NCBI GenBank assembly: GCA_028564705.1 | Contig: JAPXFQ010000787.1 | Coordinates: 3,162,001-3,226,000 of the forward strand | DNA: 64,000 nucleotides | Reading direction: 5' to 3' | DNA from: Apricaphanius iberus | Lineage: Eukaryota; Chordata; Actinopteri; Cyprinodontiformes; Aphaniidae | Shown: one piece after another, positions 34,001-47,600 of the stretch | Layout of the letters: each line of letters starts with the position of its first letter | How positions within the stretch are numbered: the stretch's first letter is position 1 | Translations under genes and position numbers: made by a program | Notes under the pieces: generated by a model | The model's input: only the letters and a program-made list of their open reading frames with translations | What the model was told of the DNA's origin: nothing | Database searches by the model: none

Positions 34001-37000
34001 AGGAAATTACATGTTCAGAATACCCCTGGAACCACTAAAACCTGGTTCGCGTGGCGACATTTTTAAACGGTCGTACAGTTCTCAAACCTTTAGAGACCAC
34101 ACTCATGGCGAAACCAGAAAAAAATGGTGGATCTAACAAATGTTCCAAGGTTACACGGGAAATCTCACAAAACCTCCCGAGATTAAAACGTGACTTTGAG
34201 GTAAATAAACGCGGCGGCTGAGGAGGACTAGTTTTAGCAAGAAAAGGCGAAACGAAAGGAAAAGGTGTTAGATACAGGAGGGGGGACAGCGGGAGAATCA
34301 CTACTTGCTACACAAAGACATGAAGGCAAGTGAGCTCCCCCCCCCCCGCATTCTCAAACATCATTACTCACTTTATTCTGATTGATCTCTGTTCCTGTGT
34401 GTTTGTGGGCTGCGGTCAAGTGAGCAGACACTTGGAAAAAATAAGGTGGCCCCCTTATCTCATTGGCTACACTTCCCATTCAACAGGCTGCATGCTTGTT
34501 TGTCCAGCATTACGCCGCACGCTGACTTCAGGCCAAGACAATCCAACGTGTTTAATATCCCCAATTTATGATTAGAGCATTCCCATCGTCCTTCTGAGTG
34601 GAGCAGAGCACTCTGAACGCACCACAACAGGAATATCTGTTAGGCTTAGTATAGGAGCCATCCTGATGATCAGCACCTATTGGAAGGGCAAAACCGGGTA
34701 AAAAAAAAATTTATATGATCATCCGTCAAACTGTTGAAGCACAGAAAAAAAAGCCTGAAACTGATCTCATCCAGGCCTTTGAAGTGTGTTTGTGAAAACA
34801 AGTCTCACAGGCCCGAGTGACAAAGTGAGAAAAATCATACAGATGAGTATGAGTCACACAGGGACGGTCAGCTCCTCCCTGATTTTCAGTTTCCCGCAGC
34901 TGAAACAACCATAAACACACCTCTCATTCTGCATCTCTCACCTTATATTCCTCAGATAGATGAGGTGGGGGTGGTGTATGATTGGGTTCCGAGTGCGGCT
35001 GCTGGTAAAGGTTTTAGAGACGTTATCTAGCTTTATTTGACCCTTTCGGTACATTTCGACAGCTGTGGCAGCGCATCGACGCTCGCAGCGGAGATGGAAA
35101 CCTTTTGCATCGGAGAGCACAGAGGAATATGAAAAGAATGAAGGGCTTACCGTATAATTCGAAGTCGGTGATGGGCGAGAGGACGGCTCCACATTTTATC
35201 GGAGACTCCTCACCGCTGAGCAACAGGCTGGTCACGTAGCCTCCGAACACCTGGGCAACAACAACTCCGTTATCACAGGAACTGTTTTAAGAGTGGTAAA
35301 TACACGAGCTGAGGAAACACCGAGGTCCATCTTTGTGTAGGACTGGTTTGGTCCAAAATGGCTTTTAAAATAGAAATATCTTCCTTTGTTCCACACAGGG
35401 GAGATTCAGGCATAACAGCAGCAAAGTGGCAGATACACACACATGGAAATATGAAATATAGAATTAGGAACAGGAGCAGCAAAATGATAACACGAAAATA
35501 CCATGCACTTATTAATAACAGCACACTCCACAATGCAGGAAATGTGAGAAGGTTCGTTTGAAATTAAAAAGTGTTCATGTGTATTTCTGCGATCAAAAAC
35601 AGACTGAAAAGTGGTGTTAGGGAAAAATAATAATGTTGTATTATTATTTTCTTAGGGTGTATTTCTTTATCACATAGTTTAAATGTACTTTTTAAATGTC
35701 ATTTGGTTTCAACAATATGTTCCTTTGTATACACCCTGTTCTTTTAAGATGCTAATGAAGTTTGACCAAATAAAGAGAGACTGCAGTGGGAGGACCTTTT
35801 GAGACCAGGTGACAGAGCTGTGTGATCAGGACACAGAGCTGGGAGACTTACTGAGAAGCTGAGAGGAAAACATCTGTTCAACCAGAGTATCTTCCTGGTC
35901 TCCCTCTGCAGAACTTTACTTATTTTATCTCCCACTGTAGAGTTCATTTAACTTCAATTTCTCTCCGACCCCTGTGTGTGATTCTTTCTAGGTTAAACCA
36001 CTATTTTTTAACCTAACAAGTGGCATAATACTGCAAAGAACAGATGTGAAAATTCATGGAGCTGCTGGGAGGAAGGATATTTGGTAACACCGCTTTGTGT
36101 ACCCAGGATGCAGCAGTCTGTCACCGAAGGAGCTCTGCAGTTCAACAGCTTCATAATTTTTACTATCACCATTATTTCTCTGAAAAAAACAAGTTATTAC
36201 TGATTACAAGTAAAACTGGCTGGTTCAAGATTCCAAAAGTTTATTTCAACCATGCTATGCTATATGACAATAATGTACAATTAAATATAATCTAAATCGC
36301 TCATTCAACTATATGTGAATGTAAGGTTGGGCAATTTATCGGTTTATTGAATTTGGATTTTAAATTCAGGTTAACTCCGAGAAGGGATGATGGAATTAAA
36401 AGCAAGTTTAATTTTTTTTGGTCATTTGTTATTAATTTTTAAGAATAGAAAGGATGATTTTTTTTATTTTTTTTTTTTACATGAAAAAATTCTAAACTAT
36501 TTCTAACCCGTACTGTGCAGCCCTAACCACGCTCATTGTTGTATACTGTCAGATGACATGTTCCACTTTTGAATATAAATCTTAAAATAAAAAATAACCT
36601 TCTGATATCTTCTAATTGTACCAGTGAATGTTAACCACTGACAATAATTGTGTTTTGCTTAATATTGTGATATCCTGTATATCGATATAAACTAATATAA
36701 AAAATACTGATAGAATTCTTTTTTCCATATTGCCCAGCTCTATGTGCACGTGTTGCAGGAATATATCAGCGTAATTAGGATTTAACTACTTCTTCTCCGT
36801 CTTAGTGAAAGCATCTAGGGGAGGAGGTCAAGTTGGAGAAAACAGGCTTATTGTTCCAGCTTAATATTCCATATGAAGATGTGTCAGAACCAGGGTGAGA
36901 GACGTTCTGGCCTTGAAGGACTCATTGCTGCTCCATTATAAGACTGGCATGAACCGGATCTGAGCAAAAAGATAGAAGGGGCCGTGCTGGGGAAGATAAA

Positions 37001-38676
37001 CGGTGAATACTGAATACTGTTCAAGGTGTCTAGTCAGAAGGTAGTTTAGGGAATGCGAGAGTAAGCTCTGTCCCTGCCAGTTGTAGCCAAATATATTTTT
37101 TCATTAAATGCTTAAAAGCCTTTGAGGACTAAGTTTAATCTTCATTTTGGAAAATCTGTTTTTTTTCCATTGCTAACACATTTAATAATATACAAAAAGT
37201 ACACCGCAAATGTGCAAAAACTGAGGCAGTAGAGTCTTCCTTACGGTCAGTCTTGAACAACCAAAAAGAAGAAATATCAGCGCTCAAATAAATTCTTTAA
37301 AAATCATACAATGGCATGATTTTTATCTTAGAAGTAGAAGTGTACCTATGATGAAAGAGATGGAACTCCCTCATCTTTTTAAGAGGGACAACTTCCACAA
37401 TCTGTGGCTGCCAAATACCTTTTGGCCCCACTGTATTTTGTAAATCTACTATAATAGCATCTTGTTTGGTTCTTAGCTCCTTTTTCTTCTTCTCATTTAC
37501 TGGCAGAGGACACTTTGATTTCTTTTTTTTTGTTTTTTTGTATATCAACCACTTTTTTAAAACAAAAGTATCTTTTTTTTTGTTAATGTACATATCAATG
37601 ATGTCCAGCTTAGGCATGCTAGTCACTAGCCTCCCCAGTGTTATCGCAACCTTTTCAGTTGCCAGGTGCTGTCTATCATTAGCTGGCTATAGGATGGAAA
37701 TAGTCTCCTGGGAGCAGGGAAGTAGCCTCCGCTGGGAGCGAAAAAGTCCGGCCCTACTACCACCCCATAAAAATATGTGCTTGGTATATTTAATTACTGC
37801 CCAGCTTAGACCAAAGACCAATCACCTTCTTGCAAAGTGCATGTCCTGACATCATGCAACTCATTTTTTTCCTGCTCAGTGGGTTTTGTCGTTCCTTTTC
37901 CATGATTCCAAATAAAAAAAAAATCTTTCATATTTTTTACCAGATTATTAAGCGAACTATGCATATTCTATTTTTTTTTTCACTCGAAAAAAAAAAAATG
38001 CAATTATTACAATTTGGTGCACTGCTGCATAATCCCACATGCAGCTTTAGCTTTACCAATACAGACCGGTAAAACGGAAAATGGGTTTGATGCGTTCAGG
38101 TGCAGAACCCACCTGTCCGAAAACTCCGACTCTGGTTTGGTCCACGTAGGGCTCCTTCAGAATGAGACTGAGAAGAAGAAATATAAAAAAATACAGATTA
38201 ATACTGTCTGCAATAAAAGTCTTTAACTATGATCTTAAAAAATATCAAGGAAAACAAATTAATTCCTTTTTCATTTATATTTCAAATTTGGTCAGATTTT
38301 TGGATTTGTCAAAAAATTATTGAAAACTATAAATGGTCATAGATCTGCAAAGAATATCTGAACATTTCCACTGAAACTAGACTTTTGATTAAGATGATAG
38401 ATGATTATTTGTCATTTCTTGCTGAATACGATGTAGCGGGTAGTAAAACCCAGACTGTGAACGGTGAGTTAAAGTTCGTACTCCAGGGCGTCTTTCTGAT
38501 CCTGTTCCTCAAACACGCCCAGCTTCTTATGGATCCGGTGCAGAACGTTGGTGCCCTGAAAGCCGCTGCCTCGTCCGTCACAGCGCACCACGATGGCGCC
38601 GAAGCTGCTCACCAGAACCGTGGCCCAGTCCAGGACAAACTGCTCTGACACCGTCTGGCCACCAGGTGTCCCGTCA
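31065..38676 (-). CDS. dpp6: dpp6 exons for the inactive alpha/beta-hydrolase domain and C-terminus
   Basis: Seven exons. 38482-38676: [13 protein letters not shown] to [20 protein letters not shown]. 38113-38167: [14 protein letters not shown]. 35151-35250: [11 protein letters not shown], then [14 protein letters not shown]. 33494-33552: [19 protein letters not shown]. 33333-33405: [20 protein letters not shown]. 33178-33251: [20 protein letters not shown]. 31065-31214: [20 protein letters not shown] to a very acidic tail [12 protein letters not shown]. In active DPP4 relatives the nucleophile motif is GWSYGG; here the join of 38113 and 35250 gives GQVFGG, Val at the Ser position. The Asp (PTADEK) and His (DEGHF) of the triad are kept. 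The acidic C-terminus is like that of human DPP6. Confidence 0.95.
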
Positions 38677-41600
38677 CTGCGGCAAGGACAAGCACACCGT
38701 TCTAATCCGCTAATAAACTGGGTCCATTAAATTATTTATTTGAACATTTCTGAACATGTTAGGCTGTGTATGAGGTTTGTTAATGTGGAAAAACTTCAAA
38801 AAGAAAAAATAATCCTCTAATTGAATGGTAGTTAGTTAAATTCTTAAACATTCTGCTTTTTAAAAATAAACAAGAGCAAGCCAGTGGCTATAATTTCAAC
38901 CGGTTTCATAAAGTAGAATATTAGAACTGAGGTTGATGGAGAATATTTTACATTAGGACATGAATCAGCAGTAATGTCTTATATTTAAACAAATACGTAC
39001 ATAAGCAGAAGGAGCGGGTAGGGCATTGTTTCCATAAAGCCAGCGGGTTTCAGGATCTTTAAAGACAAGACTGAAATGCAGAGGAACACAACTGTTTTAT
39101 AAAACCATAAAACACGTATTAAGTTTCAAAACATATACATAGACAACACTTATTGGGCCCCAGATAGAGATGTATCAAATAAATCCTCAAGCTCAGTATT
39201 GCTTAAGTAATCCTAATTAAACAATCTAACCTTTAACTCATGATTCTTTAAATAAAATCGGCCCAGACAGTTGCTATAAAATGTATTCTAATGTAAGCTT
39301 TTGTTATCAAGACATTTAAAGAGGATGGAATTAGGAATTGATGGGTTTTGTGCTTCCCTTTGATATGACAGTGGCCCATTTCACATTGCCACTCTTAAAA
39401 ATGGAAAAGAAAAGAGAACATGCCAATAATGTAAGACCAGTGTTGGAGCTGTTCGCTACGTATCTGGGGTTTTAAATTCATAGTTTGCTAGATTTTCAGT
39501 ACACTTTAATCAAGAAAAATAAATAGGCATTTTTTTACTTCAATAAAAATTAAATAATTCTTTTTGCTGAATTGTATATGTTCTATAGCTTAAAAAAGGT
39601 GAAAGCATTAAACTGACATGAGATTTAATTGATTTTCTTTTTTGTAGAAATAAGATAGTACAAGCAGAGAATTACCAGATTAGAAAATCAATATTACCAC
39701 TTCAAAATAGTCAGTGTTAATATTCTTTGATATATTCTGATTTTCATCAGATTTTCCATTCTTAGTTAACTCAGGATTGTAGGAAGATGTTTGTTTACCT
39801 GTTGCTGACATGTTTCGGCGTGTCACTACCGCCTTCATCAGAGTCGTCAGGTGTCATTGACGGCGCTCCTATTTATGCGCCTCGTCCCTGGTGATGATGC
39901 AGTCCCAAGCGTGGTTCCAACATGTACGTAGACTCCTTCATCCCAGTTTAAGGTGTTGTGTCCACATCTTATTTTTATCGCTTCTTTGCTGCCCACGTCG
40001 AAATGGAAGCAGCGTCAATCACACCTGACGGCTCTGATGAAGGCGGAAGTGACACGCTGAAATATGTCAGCAACATGTCAAACATCTTCCCACAATCTAG
40101 AGGTTACTAACAATAATACATGCTTAAATCATTTCAACAGCCTAGACTCCCAGCTGTACTTGAATGCAGCATGGGCAAATGTTAAAATCCCTTCTCACTA
40201 AATGTGATTCTTTACCCTTGCCTTTTACACAAACAAACAACGCTATGAGAGGATTTCGATTAAGTTTTTCGGAAACGTCTGCGATGGAATCAGAAACAAG
40301 TGATTCAAATTTGGGGGTGATCCGAAAAGCGTCACAACAGAAAAAGTGAGTTTCGTGAAATTACTGCTGAACTAATAATGAATCCAGCAGCTAAACGTGC
40401 GCTTTCATGGGCAAAGAATCTAAAAAAAGCAAGAATTGGATCACAATATTAGGGGGGGCTGAGCTGCCTTGGCAGAGGTCTGCGCTCTACAAGTGCTTTT
40501 CTAGTTCTGACTGTTACATACTGTAGTCATCCATGTTGATCTCCTTGTACTCCACTGTGGGCATCTGCATGGTGTCCAGAGTCAGCCTGAGGTTCTGGTT
40601 GCTCTCTAGTTTAGAAACTTCTGAAATACCTGCAGTGCAGAAAGCAAACAAGTGATGAAACAGAATTTGAGAGCGTACATGACTCTTACGTAAAAAAAGA
40701 AAAGATAAAGTAGCAGAACTTCTGTTAAATTTACTTTTTTTTTTCTTTTCTGTTTTGGATTTGTCCAGGACCTCCCTAACAAAAGCAAAGAAAAAAGAAG
40801 GTACAAAAACCAACCGCTGCTCAAAATGTGACCTTGATTTGCTCTTTCAGCTAAGAAACACTTCCCCCCCCTTGAAAAGGGAACCAGCTGCTCTTATTCA
40901 TTGAGCACAGCTGCTTTATCCCACACAACCTTATCACCTGGCGCGGCAGGCCTGGTCAAGCGGGCAGCCGCCAACATCGTGTGTTGGAATTGGTTCATTC
41001 TCGAACGTCCAAGAAACCGGCAACTTCGAGGAGGGAAATCAACCCAGCGGCTGCCACAGCTGCTCCTACTTACTGATTCAGATAGAAGGTGCAGAGCTGC
41101 TGGGAGGACAGGTCCAGTAAACCCTCTGAGGGGCGGGAGAGGGAGGCGCACATGTTTCAGCAGCTACGCTTAGATGAATGTATATGACCTTGTTTCTGTA
41201 GGGAAGCTGCTGACTGGACTGCCATGAGATGCTTTTTTTGACAGTCGCCACCTGAAGATCAAGTATTTTAGCTTCCAGCTCTAGAATTAGGTCAGAACCG
41301 CTATAGTACTTCAGTAAAAGACTTCATACAGCTGTATACTAATTGCACCTTTATTACTACATTGGCATGCTTAGCATTTAGCCAATTACTGCCTTCTCCT
41401 TCTTAAATGAATTGTGAGTCGTTTTCTGTGGAATAAACGCTCTCTCGCTCCTGTTTCAGGTTTAGTTTGTATGAAGAGTGGGTGGGGGGAAATTACAGGA
41501 TTACGAGCCTTACTCCATAATAGAGCTCCGGGAGTTGACATCACTCCTTCCAGCATTCAACAGCTCGAATCGAATCAGCATCATAGTGGCAGCTAGTCTC

Positions 41601-44600
41601 CTGCAGTTATATAATAGTTATAGTTATATGTGACTAACCCAAACTTAGAAGCAGTAAATATGGTGGGTACCTGCCCTGCCCCAGGATGCCATAATAGACG
41701 TGGACGAGATAAGGGGAGGGAGTTTCCCAAAAGAAAAAGATTCCTATGGATCCAGAACGCAGAAAACGCAGAAAACGTTGGATTATTTCAATGAAATGTG
41801 CTAGTGATCAGCTGAAGAGAAGCTGTGGGACCCTGCGAGCAAAGGTTTCCACTTATGGTGACGCTTATGTGTGGTCTTATCGGACTTAATACAGTTATAT
41901 TGCCGTGGATTTTTCTGTCATGTTGCTAACATAACAAGTAATCATCTTGTAAAAATTTGCAGAATCATAATCTTTGTGATGTTTATGTCTTGTGATCGTA
42001 ACAAGCCATCATTCTACCATTTATCCCAGTTCAACAGTGGAAATAATGGAAACAAACAGCAAAATTCTGCAAAACAATTTAACGTTTCACGAAATAAGTT
42101 TCATTTCTTCATGTTCAGACTCATGAGTAGCATGTTTTTAGATGCGACAACATACATGAGAAGATATGAAACCAGGTCACAGGACATATAGCCTTTACTC
42201 TATAAAATCTGCTGTTAGAGTGTTTGACATTCCTAATCAGGTTAATCATAAATGTTAGGTGCTAATTTGATTTACAGCAAAATATTCACTTTGGCTGATG
42301 TTATTACTTAAAGACAAAAATCACATTACAGTATGCTGATACTGCTGTTGGGGTTGGTCATAATGTAATGAGCGTAGCCATTGCGGGGAATAATGTAATT
42401 ACTGCCATCCTCTCAGGCTTGGCTTGCAGACAAACAGTGACTCATGTCTCAGGTGGTCATTCTGCACTGAGGACCTCCTTCTGACAAGGTGATTTTAATG
42501 GTACTGAGCATAAGGTCACACACAGTGTCGGAAACATAATTAAATAGGTGCTTTTAGTAATATCACTAGCAGGGCTCACTCACTCTCTCTATCCTGAGAC
42601 TCACTGTCTGGATCTCTTTGGGTCTTGTACACGGCCACAAATGGAATATCCGGCCCTAAAAAAACAAAACAAAAACAGTTACAGCTGCAGCATTTATAAT
42701 TTGGCCTTGATCAAGTCTTGTTTTGCAGTGCACTGCAAAAGAAGTATCACTTTTTTCCAAATTTAAATCCTGTTACAGCACAAACTTCAGGAACTATTAG
42801 GATTTTATGTGACAGAATGGTGGGGCCAACATTAAGAAAACATGCAATATGCAAATATGTTGATGAATGTTGCAATGTCTATGTCTTGAAACAAGTCACA
42901 AAAAATCCTCAAAACATTTTTTTTTATGTCTACTTTCGATTTTTTGCAAATATAAACCGCTGATGCGTCTTCCCCCCCTTCAGGAGTCGCAACAGTCTCC
43001 ATTTAGTCCTATCCTCTGCACTCACACCATTTACCTTAATGTCCTTTTTCACCACATCCATAAATCTCATTTTTGGTCTTCCACTCTGCCTCCTGCCTGG
43101 TGGCTCCATCCTCATTATCCTTCTACTAATATAAGTTTCATCTCTCCTCTGAACGTGTCCAAACCATCTTAGTCTCGGCTCCCTGACTTTATCCCCAAAA
43201 CATCTAACATGAGCTGTCCCTCTGATGTATTCATTCCTGATCCTATGCATTCTCTTTACTCCCAACGAGAATTTCAACATTTTTAGTTCTACAACCTCCA
43301 GTTCTGCCTCTTGTCTTTTCCTCATTGGTACAGTCTCTAGACCACACAACATCGCTAGTCTCACTACTTTCTTCTACACCTTTCCCTGTCCATCACCAAA
43401 GCAAACAAGAAGGGGTTTAGAGCTGAATCTTGATGGAGTCCCACCTCCACCTTTAACTCCTTTGTCACTTCTACAGCACACCTCACTGCTGTCACACAGC
43501 TCTCATGCATGTCCTGCACCACTCTAACATACTTGTCTGCCACTCCAGACTGCTTCATGCAAAACCACAGCTCTTGTCTTGGCACCTTGTCATTTGCTTT
43601 CTATAAATCTACAAGGACACAATGCAGCTCCCTCTGACTCTCTCTTTACCTCTCCATCAGCATCCATAACACAAAAAACTGCATCTGTCATAATCTTTCT
43701 CAGCATGAAACTGTACTACTGCTCGCAAATGCTCACTTCTGACTGAAGCCTTGCTTCCACCACTCTTTCCCACAGCTTCATTGTATGACTCATCAGCTTT
43801 ATTCCTCTGTAGCTGCCACAGTTCATATCACACCTACCATTCTTAGGAAAAGTCCTAGGTGAAAGTAGTATATAAACAGCTCACTTACTTTCTCCTGTCT
43901 AACAATATGTTTGATACTTTCCAGTCAGGCTTAAGGCCCCACCACAGCACTGAGACAGCTCTGATCAAGGTGACAAATGATATCTGCATGAACACCAGCG
44001 CAGGTAAAGTCTCAGTTTTAGTTCTTCTGGACCTGAGCGCTGCCTTTGACACAGTGGACCATGGGATCTTACTTCACAGGTTAGAAAACTGGATGGGAAT
44101 CGCTGGTACTGCTCTAAACTGGTTCAAGTCCTATCTTGAGGACAGGACGTTCTTTGTCGAAATTGGAAACTGTGTCTCAGACAAAATTACCATGACCTGT
44201 GGAGTCCCCCAGGGGTCAATCTTGGGACCACTTTTATTCATATTGTACATGCTTCCCACGGGTCAGCTAATTAACAGCAATAATGTGTCTTACCATAACT
44301 ACGCAGATGACACTCAGATCTAGAGGCGTAACATGGGCATAAGATACACTCTGTCACTGTATTGAACAGATCAGTGGGTGGATGCAAAACAACTTTCTCC
44401 AGTTAAACTGAGACAAAACTGAGATCATTGTCATCAAGAGAAAGTGTCATCAGTCATCCTAAGTATCTCTGTCTTCAACCAAAAAAAATCAGGTTAGAAA
44501 TTTAGGGGTAATCATGGACTCGGACCTGAACTTAAACAGCCACATCAAAGCAATAACATCAACAGCTTTTTACTATCTGAAAAACATTGCTAAGATCAGA

Positions 44601-47600
44601 GGAATAGTGTCGAAACCAGACTTCGAGAGACTTAACAATGCATTTATCTCCAGCAGGTTAGACTATATCGAGGATTAAAAACCTTTATTCTTTATTTCTT
44701 CTGCAGGATAAACTCCTTCTTCAATCAGGAACTGCTATCTGTATGTTTTAGAGGGCCCGACAGTCCTCAGGGGAACCTTTTCAGAATAAGACTCAGGGAC
44801 AGAGAGAAACAACACAACCACACAACAGAATTCTGTTTGATGCAACACACCTGATCAGATGGAGCCAGAACAGTGGACTGTTCTGACTAAATTTCCAAAC
44901 AGGGCATCCCCCTTTTATTACAACATCACAACACAGAATCACAGTTGAATACACCTAGTATTTTTTCACAGTTTAGACTCAGTGACCCGACCGTCAATAT
45001 TTCTCGGATCCTCCCGAAGGAGTGTTTCTCCCTCATCTCTTCTAGTCTCAGCCTGGGATAAGGGAGGGATCATGTACTGGTACAATACTTCTCTGTAAAA
45101 ACAAGTTGTCCTTCACTGTGAAACCAGCTTGATCCTTTTTGAAATAATAAGGCAGGTTATATGAAACTACATAAAAAAATGTTTACCCAAATATATGTAA
45201 AGCAGGTTATACAAAAACGCATATAAAAGTGTTCACAAAGATATGGTTTTCCTCAACTACTATAACGGCCTGCTCACTGGCCTCTCTAAACGAGCTGTTA
45301 GACAGCTGCAGTACATCCAGAACGCTGCTGCTCGAGTCCTGACAAGAACCAGGAAATACGACCATATTAGTCCAGTGCTCCGGTCTCTGCACTGGCTTCC
45401 TGTCGCTCAGAGAATAGAATTTAAAACAGCTCTGCTTGTGTACAAGTCTTTTCCTGGTTTGGCACCAAAGTACATCTTTAACATGTTAGACACATATGAA
45501 CCATCTCGGGCCCTGAGAACTTCAGGGAGGGGTCTCCTGGTGGTTCCCAGAGTCAACAATAAACACGATGACGCTGCATTTCAGTTTCAAGCAGATAAAA
45601 TATGGAACAGTCATGAGGATGTGAGATAAGCCTCAACTCTAACAATGTTTAAATCCATGCTGAAAACATTTCTTTTTTCCCGTGCATATGACAATTGAAA
45701 GTATTGTATCTGCACTCTTGCTTTTTATTGTAATTCATTATTTTTTAAGTTGATTTTTTTTTCTGTTTATCTGTTTTCTTAATTTATGCAACCGTGAAGC
45801 ACTTTGAATTGCCTTGTGTATGAATTGTGCTCTACAAATAAACCTGCCTTACCTTAAGTTCGACAGATAAATTAATGAACAGTTACACTGTAACATAAAA
45901 TTCTTTAAAAATACTTTTAAACATGTTTTGCAAGGGTCCTGTAGCTAACGGAAACCATAAGAAACAAATGTATGCCAGGATTTCTGTGCTCCAGACAGAG
46001 GCGAATCTTTGTTTATTTGATTTATTTAATGTAATAGCTGCAATATCGTTTCTGTATCTGGGCCACAAACAGGAACAAAGCTCTGAAGCTGCAGACCCAG
46101 AGAGATGGAGGAGCAGCAAGCCAAATGATCGATGCACTCAGATTGAGAATGCTGAAACATTGCGGCTGTATCCGCTGTAAACCATCTTTTTATTCCTTCC
46201 TCATCTCCTCTCATGATAATAATATCAAAATGTCACCAAATCAGATCAAAGGCAGGCTGCGAGGAAGTGAATTAAAAATACACGAGGTACAAGCTCACAG
46301 ACTGCAGAGCAGGTCAGCGGAGTGGGCTTTGATGTCATTATGGTCATTTTTTTTGGTCTGTTCTTAAATTCAGATTCGGAGCCGATTGTCACTAAAACTC
46401 TTCATATGTGATTAAATATTGATGCTACTGTCTTCAAACCTTTCCCCATGACTAAGGTGCTTCGACATTCTGATATTTCTCTGATCTTGGGCTCATTTTT
46501 TTTATCTGTTCTTTTGGTATTTTCAAGCCTGACACAGCAGAAGGAGATCAAAGATCTCCATGTCATCCATCACTGCCGCTGCTAGCTTGTCATGAATGCT
46601 TTACAAAAATTGGGCGGCAACTTTTAAGGTAAATAACTTCCACCACTTTTTGGGAAACATTAATATAGGTCTTTATCAAATGCTGTCACGAGCCGTTCGT
46701 TTAACGGCTAAATGGAGTAGAAAGAGGACCTGTGATGCTGTGGGCCTCAAAAGATGAAAACCAAACCGCTGTAATTAAAACAACTTCAGCCCCAGTTAGG
46801 GGATCCTGCATCAATCTACACATATAGTTGCTGAAATTATGCCCAGTTTGAACATGAATGTTATCAAGCTGTACCTCCACATAAACAGCAGCGCCTTTGC
46901 TAAAATGCTGGAAAAACGTTTTTCACCTGCTCTAAACGCTATTAACACATCTAAATGATATGACATAGGGATTGATATATCCACCGGCTTTGATAAATTT
47001 GCGACATAAACATCTCCTACACAACAGAACTTCAGATTGCTTAAACCCTCAATCCCTGTTTGAAACTACAGCCATGCTGATGCTAATTCTTTCACTTAGA
47101 ACACTCTCCAGGTAAGTTTCAGAAAGATAAAAGCCCCAGAATCACTAAGTCATCTTGTCTAACAGCTTTCTTACCTGTGATGTTTAATAATGGGAATATT
47201 TCAAACATAAAATACTTGATTAGTTACACGTTGGTAAATGCATCTAGGGACTGTGTCATGTAGAGATCATCAGAGTCAATACGAGACATAAGAAGCAGAT
47301 AACCTTGTAGGAGCAGACATCAAGACGGCGTAGAAGGGACGAAGCTCTGGGAGAGCTGTATCTCTGATGATCATGGCAGACCTACTTATTTGATATATAA
47401 AGAAAAACACCTAATGGACTGCAGCCTCCTCCTTGTCAGAGAAAAAAAATTCTGACAGTTTAGCTTTGAAAGTTTGTTTTATTCAAACTTTATTCAAAAT
47501 AAATCCGAACAAGAGATATTAGCAGTATCAGCCATTCTAGAATCAAAAGCTAAACTTGTAAGCTAGAGGTCCCAGAAGTCCCATTACTGCCCAACTGTGT

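Noticed and set aside
37297..37849. Overlapping long ORFs on both strands
   Set aside because: Low-complexity Lys/Phe-rich translations of A/T runs with no homology, no splice support and no conserved counterpart.
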